Below, in pieces: positions 33,625 to 42,242 of a stretch of 64,000 nt of DNA. The DNA is from Chitinophaga sp. HK235 (GTDB taxonomy: Bacteria > Bacteroidota > Bacteroidia > Chitinophagales > Chitinophagaceae): assembly GCF_018255755.1 (NCBI RefSeq), contig NZ_CP073766.1, forward strand, positions 4,030,001 through 4,094,000. Direction: 5' to 3'. Position numbers and translations under genes: made by a program. A model generated the notes under the pieces. It was not told the origin of the DNA and did not search any database. It was given only the letters and a program-made list of their open reading frames with translations. Position 1 is the first letter of the stretch. Every line of letters begins with the position of its first letter.

Positions 33625-34335
33625 ATGTCACCATTATTAGCCGAAATCATCGGTACCGCTTTTCTCATCGCCCTCGGCGATGGCGTAGTTGCCAACGTAG
33701 TACTCAGCAAATCCAAAGGCCAGCAGAGCGGCTGGATCGTTATCACCATGGGATGGGCCATGGCTGTATTTGTAGGTGTTTTCTGCGCCGGACAGTACAG
33801 CGGCGCCCACCTCAATCCCGCCGTCACCCTTGCCCTGGCCCTCAAAGGATCTTTCAGCTGGTCGCTTGTACCGGCGTATATAGGAGCCCAACTGCTGGGA
33901 GCTATGCTTGGCGCCCTCCTCGTATGGCTCTGCTATAAAAAACATTTCGACGCCAGCGATGATGCCGCCGGCAAACTCGCCGTATTCTGCACCTCACCGG
34001 CTATACGAACTCCCTGGTATAATCTCCTCACTGAGTTTATCGCCACCCTCGTATTTATACTGGCCATCTTCTTCATCACCAAGCCCACTACCGGCATCGG
34101 TTCGCTCGATGCACTACCTGTCGCCCTCCTGGTGCTCGCCATAGGCCTGTCTCTCGGAGGCCCTACCGGCTATGCCATCAATCCAGCCAGAGACCTGGGT
34201 CCACGTATTATGCATGCCCTCCTGCCCATTCCCGGCAAAGGCAGCAGCGACTGGGCCTATGCCTGGATACCCATCGTCGGTCCACTGGCTGGTGCAATAG
34301 CCGCAACTGTGATATATAACACGTTGATGAATTAA
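33625..34335 (+). CDS. glpF: Glycerol uptake facilitator (MIP/aquaglyceroporin)
   Basis: 236 residues with six TM helices and the two half-helix motifs SGAHLNPAVTLA (NPA1, about residue 61) and GYAINPARDLGPR (NPA2, about 187). The Asp after NPAR is the glycerol-channel type (NPARD), rather than the NPARS of water channels. GlpF passes glycerol by diffusion and GlpK traps it. It is 11 bp after glpK. The downstream region holds a long hairpin and a G-free tract, likely the operon end. Confidence 0.95.
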   Translation: MSPLLAEIIGTAFLIALGDGVVANVVLSKSKGQQSGWIVITMGWAMAVFVGVFCAGQYSGAHLNPAVTLALALKGSFSWSLVPAYIGAQLLGAMLGALLVWLCYKKHFDASDDAAGKLAVFCTSPAIRTPWYNLLTEFIATLVFILAIFFITKPTTGIGSLDALPVALLVLAIGLSLGGPTGYAINPARDLGPRIMHALLPIPGKGSSDWAYAWIPIVGPLAGAIAATVIYNTLMN

Positions 34336-34417
34336 TAAGAGTTCCATGATGTGCGCTGATGATTATGATAAGCGGAGATCATGTTTTATTGAACTTTTAT
34401 TAATGAAGACTTTTTGA

Positions 34418-34464
34418 TAGAAACATTTCAGCCTACTGTTTGATCAGAGGCTGGAATGTTTCTA
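34418..34464. terminator. Long hairpin after the glpKF operon
   Basis: TAGAAACATTTCAGCC (34418-34433) pairs with GGCTGGAATGTTTCTA (34449-34464) over 16 bp with one G-U, around a 15-nt loop. There is no T-tract directly after it on the plus strand, so it may protect the 3' end or work with the adjoining G-free tract rather than terminate alone. Confidence 0.6.
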
Positions 34465-34641
34465 TATTCACCATCTTCTCCCCACAACAAAACACCTTCC
34501 CATCTCTTCCATCATCTCCCCAATATCATCTATCCTACCCATCCATCTTCCTTCTCAAAAAAACAAACACCAGCAATCAACACCACCCTATCTATCCATC
34601 CATCTCTACACATCTTCACAAAAAAATCAAACTCAATCTCC
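34459..34641 (+). promoter_or_regulatory. G-free, C/A/T-rich tract; candidate Rho-loading region
   Basis: Bases 34459-34572 contain no G, and only one G (34573) occurs up to 34641; CATC and CCATC words recur. C-rich, G-poor, unstructured RNA is the known preference of Rho. It lies just after the glpF hairpin and before the ndh promoter, the right place to stop glpKF transcription. Confidence 0.5.
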
Positions 34642-34763
34642 GCACATCAGCATCATCACCCGAAATCAAAAAAATCACAGTTCAAAAACAAAATAGCTCA
34701 TCAGGAACATCAGAAAAATCATTCCTCACCACAGTTATTTTTCATTTTTTTCTGAAAGTTTCA

Positions 34764-34771
34764 TAACTTTG
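34764..34771 (+). promoter_or_regulatory. -7 promoter element before ndh
   Basis: TAACTTTG matches TAnnTTTG. The -33 region is T-rich (TTTTTT around 34745) but not a clear TTTG at 19 bp. The implied leader is about 90 nt. Confidence 0.45.
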
Positions 34772-34869
34772 ATAAAAATTAGCACTTGGTATAGCATTTG
34801 AGCTTTATGTACCGTGTTAATTATGAGAATGCCACATCCACATTGCTATATAAAATAAATAGATGAACT

Positions 34870-36183
34870 ATGATTCAGCCCAATATTCCGGAGTCTGCTC
34901 AACCGCGCGTCGTAATTGTAGGTGGAGGATTTGGCGGTATTAACCTGGCCAAACAGCTTAAACATGCACCTGTTCAGGTAATCTTGCTGGACAGAAACAA
35001 CTACCATCTTTTCCAACCCTTGCTCTACCAGGTATCTACCGCAGGCCTGGAACCCGACAGCATCGCCTTCCCACTCCGTGGTATTTTCAGCAAACAGAAA
35101 AACCTGGTCTTCCGTATGGCGGAAGTCACGGGCGTTAGGACTGCAGACAATATCCTCGAAACAGGTATCGGCGAAATACGTTACGACTACCTCGTGTTTG
35201 CCACCGGTAGCAATACCAACTTCTTCGGCAACAAGGAAATCGAACAACATGCCATCGGCATGAAATCCCTCATCGAAGCAGTACAGATCAGAAATTATGT
35301 GGTAAAACAGTTTGAGGAAAGTCTGCTGTTGAAAGACCCGGAAGAGATAAAACCCAAGCTCAACTTTATCATGGTAGGTGGCGGGCCCACCGGCGTAGAG
35401 CTTGCAGGTGCCTTCGCTGAATTACGTAAATATATCATGCCCAAAGACTATCCAACACTGCCTCAGTCGCTGATGGAAGTATATCTCATTGAAGCAGGCC
35501 CCAGAGTGCTGGCTTCTTTCAGCGAAAAAACCTCTGAGCACACCATGAAAGCACTGCAGGAGGTAGGGGTAAAAGTACTGGTCAACACCGGCGTGAAAGA
35601 ATATGATGGTAATACTGCCACCCTCAGCACGGGTGAAAAAATACAATCACAATCCCTTTTATGGTCTGCCGGCGTGAAAGGCGTACCTGTAGCAGGTTTG
35701 CCGCAGGATATTATATTACCCAACGGCCGTATACTGGTCAACGAGTTTAACCAGCTAAAAGGATTCAACAATATATTCGCTATCGGTGATATCGCGCAAA
35801 TGACCAACGATCCGCGTTTCCCGAAAGGTTATCCCATGGTGGCACAGGTAGCCATTCAACAAGGTAAAAACCTGGCCCACAACCTCCGCCTGATGATGGA
35901 AAATAAAACCATGAAAGGCTTCTACTACAAAGATCTTGGCAGTATGGCCACCATCGGACGCAACAGGGCCGTAGCCGAAATTTTCAATACTCGCCTCAGC
36001 GGTTACATCGCCTGGATGGTATGGATGGTTGTGCACCTCATGAGCCTTCTGGGATTCAGAAACAAACTGGTGGTATTCATCAACTGGTTTTACCGCTATT
36101 TCACTTTCGACAGAGGCACCCGCATCATTATCAAACGCGGCGCCGCCAACATTGTGAAACTCCGGCAAACCATCGGATCATAA
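34870..36183 (+). CDS. ndh: Type II NADH:quinone oxidoreductase (NDH-2)
   Basis: 437 residues. Two dinucleotide folds: FAD at VVIVGGGFGGINLAKQL (about 14-31) and NADH at IMVGGGPTGVELAGAFAEL (about 165-184). The motif LFQPLLYQVSTAGLEPDSIA and the FAD-binding IFAIGDIAQM are typical of NDH-2. The C-terminal SGYIAWMVWMVVHLMSLLGF is an amphipathic/hydrophobic membrane anchor. It oxidises NADH and reduces menaquinone without pumping protons. A thiol:disulphide-type or sulfide:quinone reductase is less likely because no redox cysteine pair is present. Confidence 0.94.
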   Translation: MIQPNIPESAQPRVVIVGGGFGGINLAKQLKHAPVQVILLDRNNYHLFQPLLYQVSTAGLEPDSIAFPLRGIFSKQKNLVFRMAEVTGVRTADNILETGIGEIRYDYLVFATGSNTNFFGNKEIEQHAIGMKSLIEAVQIRNYVVKQFEESLLLKDPEEIKPKLNFIMVGGGPTGVELAGAFAELRKYIMPKDYPTLPQSLMEVYLIEAGPRVLASFSEKTSEHTMKALQEVGVKVLVNTGVKEYDGNTATLSTGEKIQSQSLLWSAGVKGVPVAGLPQDIILPNGRILVNEFNQLKGFNNIFAIGDIAQMTNDPRFPKGYPMVAQVAIQQGKNLAHNLRLMMENKTMKGFYYKDLGSMATIGRNRAVAEIFNTRLSGYIAWMVWMVVHLMSLLGFRNKLVVFINWFYRYFTFDRGTRIIIKRGAANIVKLRQTIGS

Positions 36184-36236
36184 AATGTACAAGTTGTTTT
36201 GTTGTTATATTAAGGTGTTTTATTGTTAAAAATGCA

Positions 36237-36268
36237 AAAGTCCTGATGACATCATCAGGACTTTGCTT
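36237..36268. terminator. Bidirectional terminator
   Basis: 12-bp stem (36237-36248 with 36253-36264; AAAGTCCTGATG) and an ACAT loop with flanking T/A tracts between ndh (+) and the plug-protein gene (-). Confidence 0.85.
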
Positions 36269-36286
36269 TTGGTATAATATCGTACG

Positions 36287-37579
36287 TTATTTACGATTCA
36301 GAATAGAATTGAGGGTCACGCTGGATACCAGCTCATCGGCCCTTCCACCCAGCGGACGGAAATATAACAGGATGGTATAATTATTTTCCGTTTCCCAGTA
36401 GTCACCTTCTGTCATTTCTGTATTGAATTTAGCATTGGGCACTGTTTTATCTACCAGACCGTAGATATAATTGTAATATCCCTGTTTCAGAAACAACGTA
36501 GCTTCATAAGCCCGGCTGGCAGCATTATACGTCATCTTACTATTGCTGTTGCACTCATAGTTGGTCATCTCCCCGAAAAGATACATGTCATATCCCGCAT
36601 AAGGCTCCGGTGCCAGAAAAGAAAAATGTACAGAGGCATAGTCCCCTTCAAAATTGGGATCATAGTCATCTATGGTAGCCAGATAATATTTTCCGTTGAG
36701 ATCCTTGATAAACTGATATACTTTGTCGGCCCTTTCAACATCAGGTACTGCAAAAACATCAGTACTGTTACTATGATATTCCGAGTGCCGTACCCGTTCT
36801 GTCTGCAACCGGAAGCTTCGCAGGTCTATCCAGCGGAATTCTTTCCCTGCCGGCATTATACAATCCATTTCTGCATTGTATTTGATCGTATTACCATTGA
36901 TAAACTGCGGTTTCAGGTTGATGATCGCATTATCCCAACGATAATTTTGGAGGATGACCACCTTGATCTGATCAAAAGGATTCTGGATATTCAAAGAGCC
37001 GGTGTTGACCTCAAAATTCACTTTCTGGTGTGTCCGGAAAAGTTTGGGAGTAATCGGCTGCTGAATAAATCCGGCGACGCCGGCCTTGTTTTCCACCACA
37101 TACATACGACGGGTAAACGCCAGCTGTGTGGTATCACTATCCAGGTAAACTTTCAACATATAGTTGCCCGACTTGATCGGATAACTGTTGGTGCCCGGCA
37201 ACTGTACACTGTAGTGCGTATAGCGTTGCAAGGCCACACTTGACATTTTGTAATTCAGTATCCTGGTCTCTGAAAAACCGCGCATATAATCAAACTGGTT
37301 TACCTGAGCCGGCGTCCAGTCTGCATTACATAGCACAAAAGAATAGTAGTAGTTTTTCACATCATTGTCCATGTCATCGAAAGACAACTCCAGCTTTTCG
37401 CCGGTACCGATTGTGTACATGGGCATACTGAGGGGATCTCCCGTCTGATTGAATTTGACCGACTTGATATTGTTGTAATAAACATGGTCCGGTGTAATGA
37501 CATTTGACTGGGCCATTACCCTCGCGGAAAACTGGCTTGCTGCCAGGACCACCCATAAAAGAAAAGCTGCTGTACGCAT
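36287..37579 (-). CDS. Type IX secretion system plug protein (DUF5103)
   Basis: 430 residues. A signal peptide (1-23, ending RVMAQ) is followed by the DUF5103 domain: DHVYYNNIKSVKFNQTGDPL, YYYSFVLCNADWTPAQVNQF, and MYLFGEMTNYECNSNSKMTY near residue 330, where an Ig-like fold begins. In Flavobacterium the Plug protein closes the periplasmic side of the SprA translocon when no cargo is bound. Length and order agree with that family. No other T9SS gene (sprA, porK-N) is in the window, as is common because T9SS genes are scattered. It is divergent from the FtsX-like permease. Confidence 0.85.
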   Translation of the reverse strand: MRTAAFLLWVVLAASQFSARVMAQSNVITPDHVYYNNIKSVKFNQTGDPLSMPMYTIGTGEKLELSFDDMDNDVKNYYYSFVLCNADWTPAQVNQFDYMRGFSETRILNYKMSSVALQRYTHYSVQLPGTNSYPIKSGNYMLKVYLDSDTTQLAFTRRMYVVENKAGVAGFIQQPITPKLFRTHQKVNFEVNTGSLNIQNPFDQIKVVILQNYRWDNAIINLKPQFINGNTIKYNAEMDCIMPAGKEFRWIDLRSFRLQTERVRHSEYHSNSTDVFAVPDVERADKVYQFIKDLNGKYYLATIDDYDPNFEGDYASVHFSFLAPEPYAGYDMYLFGEMTNYECNSNSKMTYNAASRAYEATLFLKQGYYNYIYGLVDKTVPNAKFNTEMTEGDYWETENNYTILLYFRPLGGRADELVSSVTLNSILNRK

Positions 37580-37656
37580 ACTGGCTAATTGATAGTATTC
37601 AAGTTACGATTATTTGCTTATTTAGAGATTTAGTTATTTAGAGATTTTTGATTTCC

Positions 37657-37664
37657 TACATTTG
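37657..37664 (+). promoter_or_regulatory. -7 promoter element of the FtsX-like permease gene
   Basis: TACATTTG matches TAnnTTTG, 24 bp before the ATG at 37689. No clear -33 TTTG at the right spacing; the upstream bases are a TTTAGAGATTT direct repeat. Confidence 0.5.
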
Positions 37665-37688
37665 CTTTAATAGTCAGAAAACAACATA

Positions 37689-38924
37689 ATGGAATTATCT
37701 TCTTTTATTGCCAGAAGGATTGCTTTCAACAAAGCATCCTCTTTTTCAAAGTTCATTATCAACATCGCTGTTGCTGCTACCGCAGTGAGCGTAGCGGTAA
37801 TGATCCTGGCAACAGCCCTGGTCAACGGCTTTCAGGAAGTAATCCAGGATAAGATATTCAGTTTCTGGGGACATCTTCATGTCAACCAATACCAACCCAA
37901 TGCCGGACCACTGACAGAAGAAATTCCTTTTACCTCCACTCCTACTCTGATAGACAGCATCAAACGGGTACCCGGTATTAAAACGATCAGCCCTTATGCT
38001 ACCAAATCAGCCATCATCAAGTCTGAAAAGGAAATCGACGGTATCATCTTCAAAGGAGTGGATAAAAGTTATGACTGGCCACAGCTGAAACGTTTCCTCC
38101 AATCCGGCAGACCACTGCACTATAGCGATACCAGCTACACTTCGGAAATCATGATATCCGCCAATATGGCGCAGGAACTGCAGGTAAAAGTAAATGATAA
38201 AGTCATCATTTACTTCATCCAGGGCAACGGGCTTCCGCCACGTGCCCGCAAACTGCTGGTATCCGGTATTTATAAAACCGGTATTGAAGAATACGATAAA
38301 ACCTATGTGATCGGTGATCTTAATCTCGTTCGCCGTCTCAATGACTGGGAGCCTGCTCAGGTAGGAGGTTATGAGATCATGCTGAATGACTATCATCTCA
38401 TGGACACCACCGCCCGCATCATCGACAACAACGTATTACCCGATCAGCTGTTTACCCGCACCATCCGCGATATCTATCCCAATATATTCGACTGGCTTCA
38501 GTTACAGAACCAGAATGAACTGATCATCATTGTTATCATGACCATTGTAGCGGTTATCAACATGATCACCGCCATCCTTATACTGATACTGGAACGTACC
38601 AATATGGTAGGTATCCTCAAGGCACTAGGCATGCGCAACTGGCATATCCAAAGAGTATTTGTTTTCCAGGCTGGTTATATCATCCTCGCCGGAATACTTA
38701 TTGGCGATTTCTTCGGGCTGGGACTGGCCTTTCTGCAACAGGCCACCGGCATCTTTAAACTCCCGGAAGAGTCGTATTACATGTCGGTGGCCGCTATCTC
38801 TATACGCTGGCAGGAAATCCTGGTGATCAACTTCGGCACCATGGCCATATGCCTGCTGGTGCTCCTGATACCATCACTGATTATCCGCAGGATTACCCCT
38901 GTAAAAGCTATCCAGTTCAAATAA
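37689..38924 (+). CDS. FtsX-like ABC transporter permease (LolC/LolE/MacB type)
   Basis: 411 residues. One N-terminal TM helix (about 25-48) with ELSSFIARRIAF before it, a large periplasmic domain (about 50-275), then three C-terminal TM helices (about 278-300, 328-352, 375-400). The FtsX core ERTNMVGILKALGMRNWHIQ joins the TM segments. The layout is that of LolC/E lipoprotein-release permeases. Its ATPase is not adjacent; the LolD/MacB-type ATPase at 21153-21878 is a possible partner. It ends 1 bp from the convergent TPR-like gene, with no terminator visible. Confidence 0.88.
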   Translation: MELSSFIARRIAFNKASSFSKFIINIAVAATAVSVAVMILATALVNGFQEVIQDKIFSFWGHLHVNQYQPNAGPLTEEIPFTSTPTLIDSIKRVPGIKTISPYATKSAIIKSEKEIDGIIFKGVDKSYDWPQLKRFLQSGRPLHYSDTSYTSEIMISANMAQELQVKVNDKVIIYFIQGNGLPPRARKLLVSGIYKTGIEEYDKTYVIGDLNLVRRLNDWEPAQVGGYEIMLNDYHLMDTTARIIDNNVLPDQLFTRTIRDIYPNIFDWLQLQNQNELIIIVIMTIVAVINMITAILILILERTNMVGILKALGMRNWHIQRVFVFQAGYIILAGILIGDFFGLGLAFLQQATGIFKLPEESYYMSVAAISIRWQEILVINFGTMAICLLVLLIPSLIIRRITPVKAIQFK

Positions 38925-38925
38925 T

Positions 38926-41241
38926 CTATTTCCGCGCAGTCCGCACAAAATCACGCAGGTAACTACATTGCCCGTACACCTCCTGATAAAAACGGGTCTG
39001 GGAATAGTTGGCCTTCAGTGCCGGGAAATAACGGTTATGCACCAACGCTGAATAATACTTTTTATCATTTTCCATCGGCGCGACATGTTTTTGTGAACAA
39101 CGTGCTGCCATAAAAAAGCATCTTGCTCTGAACTCATTATCTGTGGCCACTTGCGCAGCTTTCAGATAATAAGCTTCTGCTGCATAACAACCAAAATACT
39201 GGCGCTCAAACGGATCTTTTTCACAAGCTGCTGTATACCAGAAATAAGTATGACGGGAATTCCTCACAAAAGACCATGTTTTACCGTAATAAGTAAGGTT
39301 AAACAAGGCAGTGGCATAGTCATAATACACCCTGGCGTCCACCGGCGGCGTCTTCATTTTTTCCTGCAGAGCCAGCATACGGTCGCAGAATTGTAGCTGA
39401 GTGATCGCTTTGCGATGCATGGCATCAGCAGTATCTTCTCCAAAATCCTGCAGCTGGTCCTGGAAAACCTGATAAGACACCTGCTGGCTGCCCGCTTTGC
39501 GGAACCAGGTCTGGGCATTTTTAAAATCATGTGTCCGCAGATAGCTCTCCCCGATTACACGAGGCAGGTCCAGTTTTTTAGGGAAATAAGAAACCAGGTA
39601 AGCTTCATACGGTGTTTTAGCAGCCGACTTCATAAAGCTGTGTAGCTGCAGCAGCTGTGCGGAGGTCATCACATCCTGTATCTGGTCAGCAGCAGACTGG
39701 CCGGACAAAAAATAATCATAGGTATCCAACTCATCACAACGGCCACGGATCAACGATTCTTTTATGAAATCTCCCTGCTGGTGGTATCTTGGAGCCAGAA
39801 TGGCGCTCAGCAGGTTGCGGTAGGTTTTGTTAAAAAACCGGTCACGCCCGGAAGACCACCAGTCGTCATTATTCCGTTTTACTACTTGTCCGTCCAGCCA
39901 TTTAAAAGTAGCCAGCATCTTGTTTTCGAAAGCGCTGTCAATTGTTTTTTGCTGGTTGATATTGACCAGCAGATTTACCACTTCCCACTGATTTTTGATC
40001 TCCGGATCTTTATGATCTGTTTTGTCGAGCATTGTTCTGGCAGCGGCGTAATCGCGGCTCATATAGGAAAGGTAGGCGTTACATACCTGCCAGAAAGCAA
40101 CATCCTTTACTTTACCCTTGTCTATCACACTGTTCATCCAGGTGGTCATAGGGCGGATACGGGTGTTGACAATGGTAGTCAGTTCCGGCGACAGCGTTCT
40201 GATAGTAGCCATTGCAGCGGAGTCTGTGGAAGTAGAAACAGCTTTGTCCAGGAAATCGGCTTCCAGCTTGCTGATTTCGCGGCCCAGCAATACATTGAGG
40301 GCCGGAGAGGAAGGATCAAAACCATAGGCTTTTTTCAGTGGCTCCAGAGAAGGCGCATTGTCACCAAAACCATATACGGCAGCTACCATGGCCTTTTCAT
40401 GGTTATCACGGCACAACGCATATACGGCGTTTTCCGGCGCATTAGCCCATCTCATGCTGAGAAAGCAGCTGGTACGTAATGCAGGCGCTTTATCAAATAC
40501 TCGGGAGAACAGATAGGTGCTTTGTACGGAATCGCCCTGATGTTGCAGTGCACCGGCCTTCAGCGCCAGGGCCTTGTAATATATCAGTGTAGAACCTGAC
40601 TTCTTAAACAGTTTATCAAAAGCTGTAGCTGCATCCGTATACTGGCCTGTGTAGTGCATCAGCCTGATCTGCTGGAAAGCATACCGCTCCCGGATTTCCT
40701 TATTACTGGTTTTGTCATACAGTTCCGTTGCTTCTTTCAGCAAAGCAGTCATCTGCGGAATATCATGGGTGGGCTCAGACCATCTGTCAGCCGCGCTTAC
40801 AGCCGGCTCACAGGTTTTGGCAAACAGCAGATAGCGGGCTGCTTCCTGGTTTCTGTCTTCCTGCAGAAATCTGGTGAAAGTATTACTGCGTACGCTGTCA
40901 GGCAGGGAGGCAGTGCTTTTTACAGTTACGGCTGCCATCTGCTCCCGGGAATAGGTGTAGATGTACTGCCGTATGTCCGCTGCTGTTGCCTTGTTGCCGG
41001 TAAACTGCTGCCAGTCGCTCACATTCGCTTCTGCTTCAGATGGTGTCGCATCATCGTAGAAGCTGGTCATCGAGGTGTAATAAAACGGCTCGTATCCTTT
41101 TCCGGACTGGTAGGGATTAAAGAAAGAAATGTAATAGTCGTAAGGATCCATCTCCGGCCCGCAGGACAGGGTATAGATCACATTGCCGAACAGCACGACA
41201 CAAAAACTAATAAAAAAGACGATAAATTTTCTGTAGTTCAT
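38926..41241 (-). CDS. Large secreted protein with TPR-like helical repeats, unknown function
   Basis: 771 residues. N-terminal hydrophobic segment (about 6-26) ending YTLSCGPEMDPYDYYIS, so it is either a signal peptide or a lipoprotein with Cys27. The rest is mainly helical: residues 160-300 read as TPR-like pairs (YTDAATAFDKLFKKSGSTLI, YKALALKAGALQHQGDS), and more repeats occur at 580-760. Proteins of this type occur in Bacteroidota as hypothetical outer-membrane or periplasmic proteins. The start lies inside the upstream gene (35-bp overlap), so the two are coupled. No catalytic motif seen. Confidence 0.75.
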   Translation of the reverse strand: MNYRKFIVFFISFCVVLFGNVIYTLSCGPEMDPYDYYISFFNPYQSGKGYEPFYYTSMTSFYDDATPSEAEANVSDWQQFTGNKATAADIRQYIYTYSREQMAAVTVKSTASLPDSVRSNTFTRFLQEDRNQEAARYLLFAKTCEPAVSAADRWSEPTHDIPQMTALLKEATELYDKTSNKEIRERYAFQQIRLMHYTGQYTDAATAFDKLFKKSGSTLIYYKALALKAGALQHQGDSVQSTYLFSRVFDKAPALRTSCFLSMRWANAPENAVYALCRDNHEKAMVAAVYGFGDNAPSLEPLKKAYGFDPSSPALNVLLGREISKLEADFLDKAVSTSTDSAAMATIRTLSPELTTIVNTRIRPMTTWMNSVIDKGKVKDVAFWQVCNAYLSYMSRDYAAARTMLDKTDHKDPEIKNQWEVVNLLVNINQQKTIDSAFENKMLATFKWLDGQVVKRNNDDWWSSGRDRFFNKTYRNLLSAILAPRYHQQGDFIKESLIRGRCDELDTYDYFLSGQSAADQIQDVMTSAQLLQLHSFMKSAAKTPYEAYLVSYFPKKLDLPRVIGESYLRTHDFKNAQTWFRKAGSQQVSYQVFQDQLQDFGEDTADAMHRKAITQLQFCDRMLALQEKMKTPPVDARVYYDYATALFNLTYYGKTWSFVRNSRHTYFWYTAACEKDPFERQYFGCYAAEAYYLKAAQVATDNEFRARCFFMAARCSQKHVAPMENDKKYYSALVHNRYFPALKANYSQTRFYQEVYGQCSYLRDFVRTARK

Positions 41242-42232
41242 CCAACGGATAATTATGAAGGGTTACTGAATCCAGGTGATAAAAAATAACGACGGGGGCA
41301 TAGTCCTGCCGTTGCCGGGCCACCATTTGAGCTACTGCTTCCAGCTCTTTGCTGTCGCTGGTTTCGCGGCGAACCACGTTCCCAGCCTGCAGCATATACC
41401 CATTAACAAGACTGTCTTTTTTAACGGTATACAGCCGATGCCCGGAAGGAGCAAACAACGAAGTGTCCCGCAATGCAGCATCTCCGATATTACGCAGGAT
41501 GCCTGCATAACGGCCAGCTTTGAATAATACGGTCCAGTCAAACAGCGGTAAAGCGATATCCAAAGGTAACGGATAAGTGACAACCCGGTCGCTGCCGATA
41601 TACGACTGCATGGTTTCCTGGTCCAGGATGGAGTTGTGATCACCTGGTTTTCGCAGGTCTCCCATATTGTAACACATCAGCAGCCCTTTGTCTGTAGGAG
41701 GGACGCCACTGCTGGTCACAAATTTCACCTGGTGCATCCGGATGGTGGCAGACAACTGACGCCCTTTAAAAAAGGACTGTTGCCGCAACTGACCGATGAA
41801 AGCGAAATAAGCATCTCTGGAACTTTTCGTCCAGTCGCAGTCTATCTGTATCTCCGGGATACGGCCGGCAGGGATCTTACTACACAGTTTTTCCAGCAGC
41901 CTGTTGATATTGACAGCAAGCGTAGTATCGGGATTTTGCCATACTTCATTCATGATAAACACTACCGGCACCAGGTCTATACTATCGGGCAGAGGGACCT
42001 GTTGTTTGAATATGGCCACAGGCACCGGTTTTCCGGTAGCCGGGTCCACATCGGTATCAAACATTTTAATATAAAGCCGTTTGGCCGGTAAGCCTTGCAG
42101 GTAGTGCATTTCGGTGGCATTACCAGTCCATGCCTGTTTCCAGTAGTAAAAGGCAGGTATTACCTGTCGCGGTGCAGTATGGCGGCAGGCGAAGCATAAT
42201 AACAATAAACAAAAAGGTAACAAACGGGACAT
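41207..42232 (-). CDS. Putative lipoprotein with TIM-barrel-like (DUF3142-like) domain
   Basis: 341 residues. Lipoprotein-like signal with Cys16 (LLLLCFACRH). The body has LYIKMFDTDVDPATGKPVPV, EIQIDCDWTKSSRDAYFAFI (a strand ending in D-x-D-W), then LSATIRMHQVK and GLLMCYNMGDLRKPGDHNSI. This order of beta strands and acidic residues resembles glycoside-hydrolase-like barrels such as DUF3142, where the D-x-D-W strand faces the active site. I am not certain of the family. It overlaps the downstream TPR-like gene by 35 bp and presumably forms a functional pair with it at the cell envelope. Confidence 0.68.
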   Translation of the reverse strand: MSRLLPFCLLLLCFACRHTAPRQVIPAFYYWKQAWTGNATEMHYLQGLPAKRLYIKMFDTDVDPATGKPVPVAIFKQQVPLPDSIDLVPVVFIMNEVWQNPDTTLAVNINRLLEKLCSKIPAGRIPEIQIDCDWTKSSRDAYFAFIGQLRQQSFFKGRQLSATIRMHQVKFVTSSGVPPTDKGLLMCYNMGDLRKPGDHNSILDQETMQSYIGSDRVVTYPLPLDIALPLFDWTVLFKAGRYAGILRNIGDAALRDTSLFAPSGHRLYTVKKDSLVNGYMLQAGNVVRRETSDSKELEAVAQMVARQRQDYAPVVIFYHLDSVTLHNYPLDELQKIYRLFY

Positions 42233-42242
42233 TCACATCACA

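Larger units (their letters stand above)
34336..34869. other. 534-bp intergenic region between glpF and ndh
   Basis: Contains a 16-bp hairpin (34418-34464), a tract almost free of G on the plus strand (34459-34641, one G), and a -7 promoter match TAACTTTG (34764-34771) for the downstream NADH dehydrogenase. Open frames through the tract (up to 108 codons in two phases) are explained by the lack of G, which removes TAG and TGA stops. I see no real gene. Confidence 0.75.

Noticed and set aside
34440..34766. Two overlapping plus-strand frames of about 100 codons
   Set aside because: Both run through a tract nearly free of G, which removes TAG and TGA stops. The products are Ser/Pro/His/Ile-rich low-complexity sequences without a start context.
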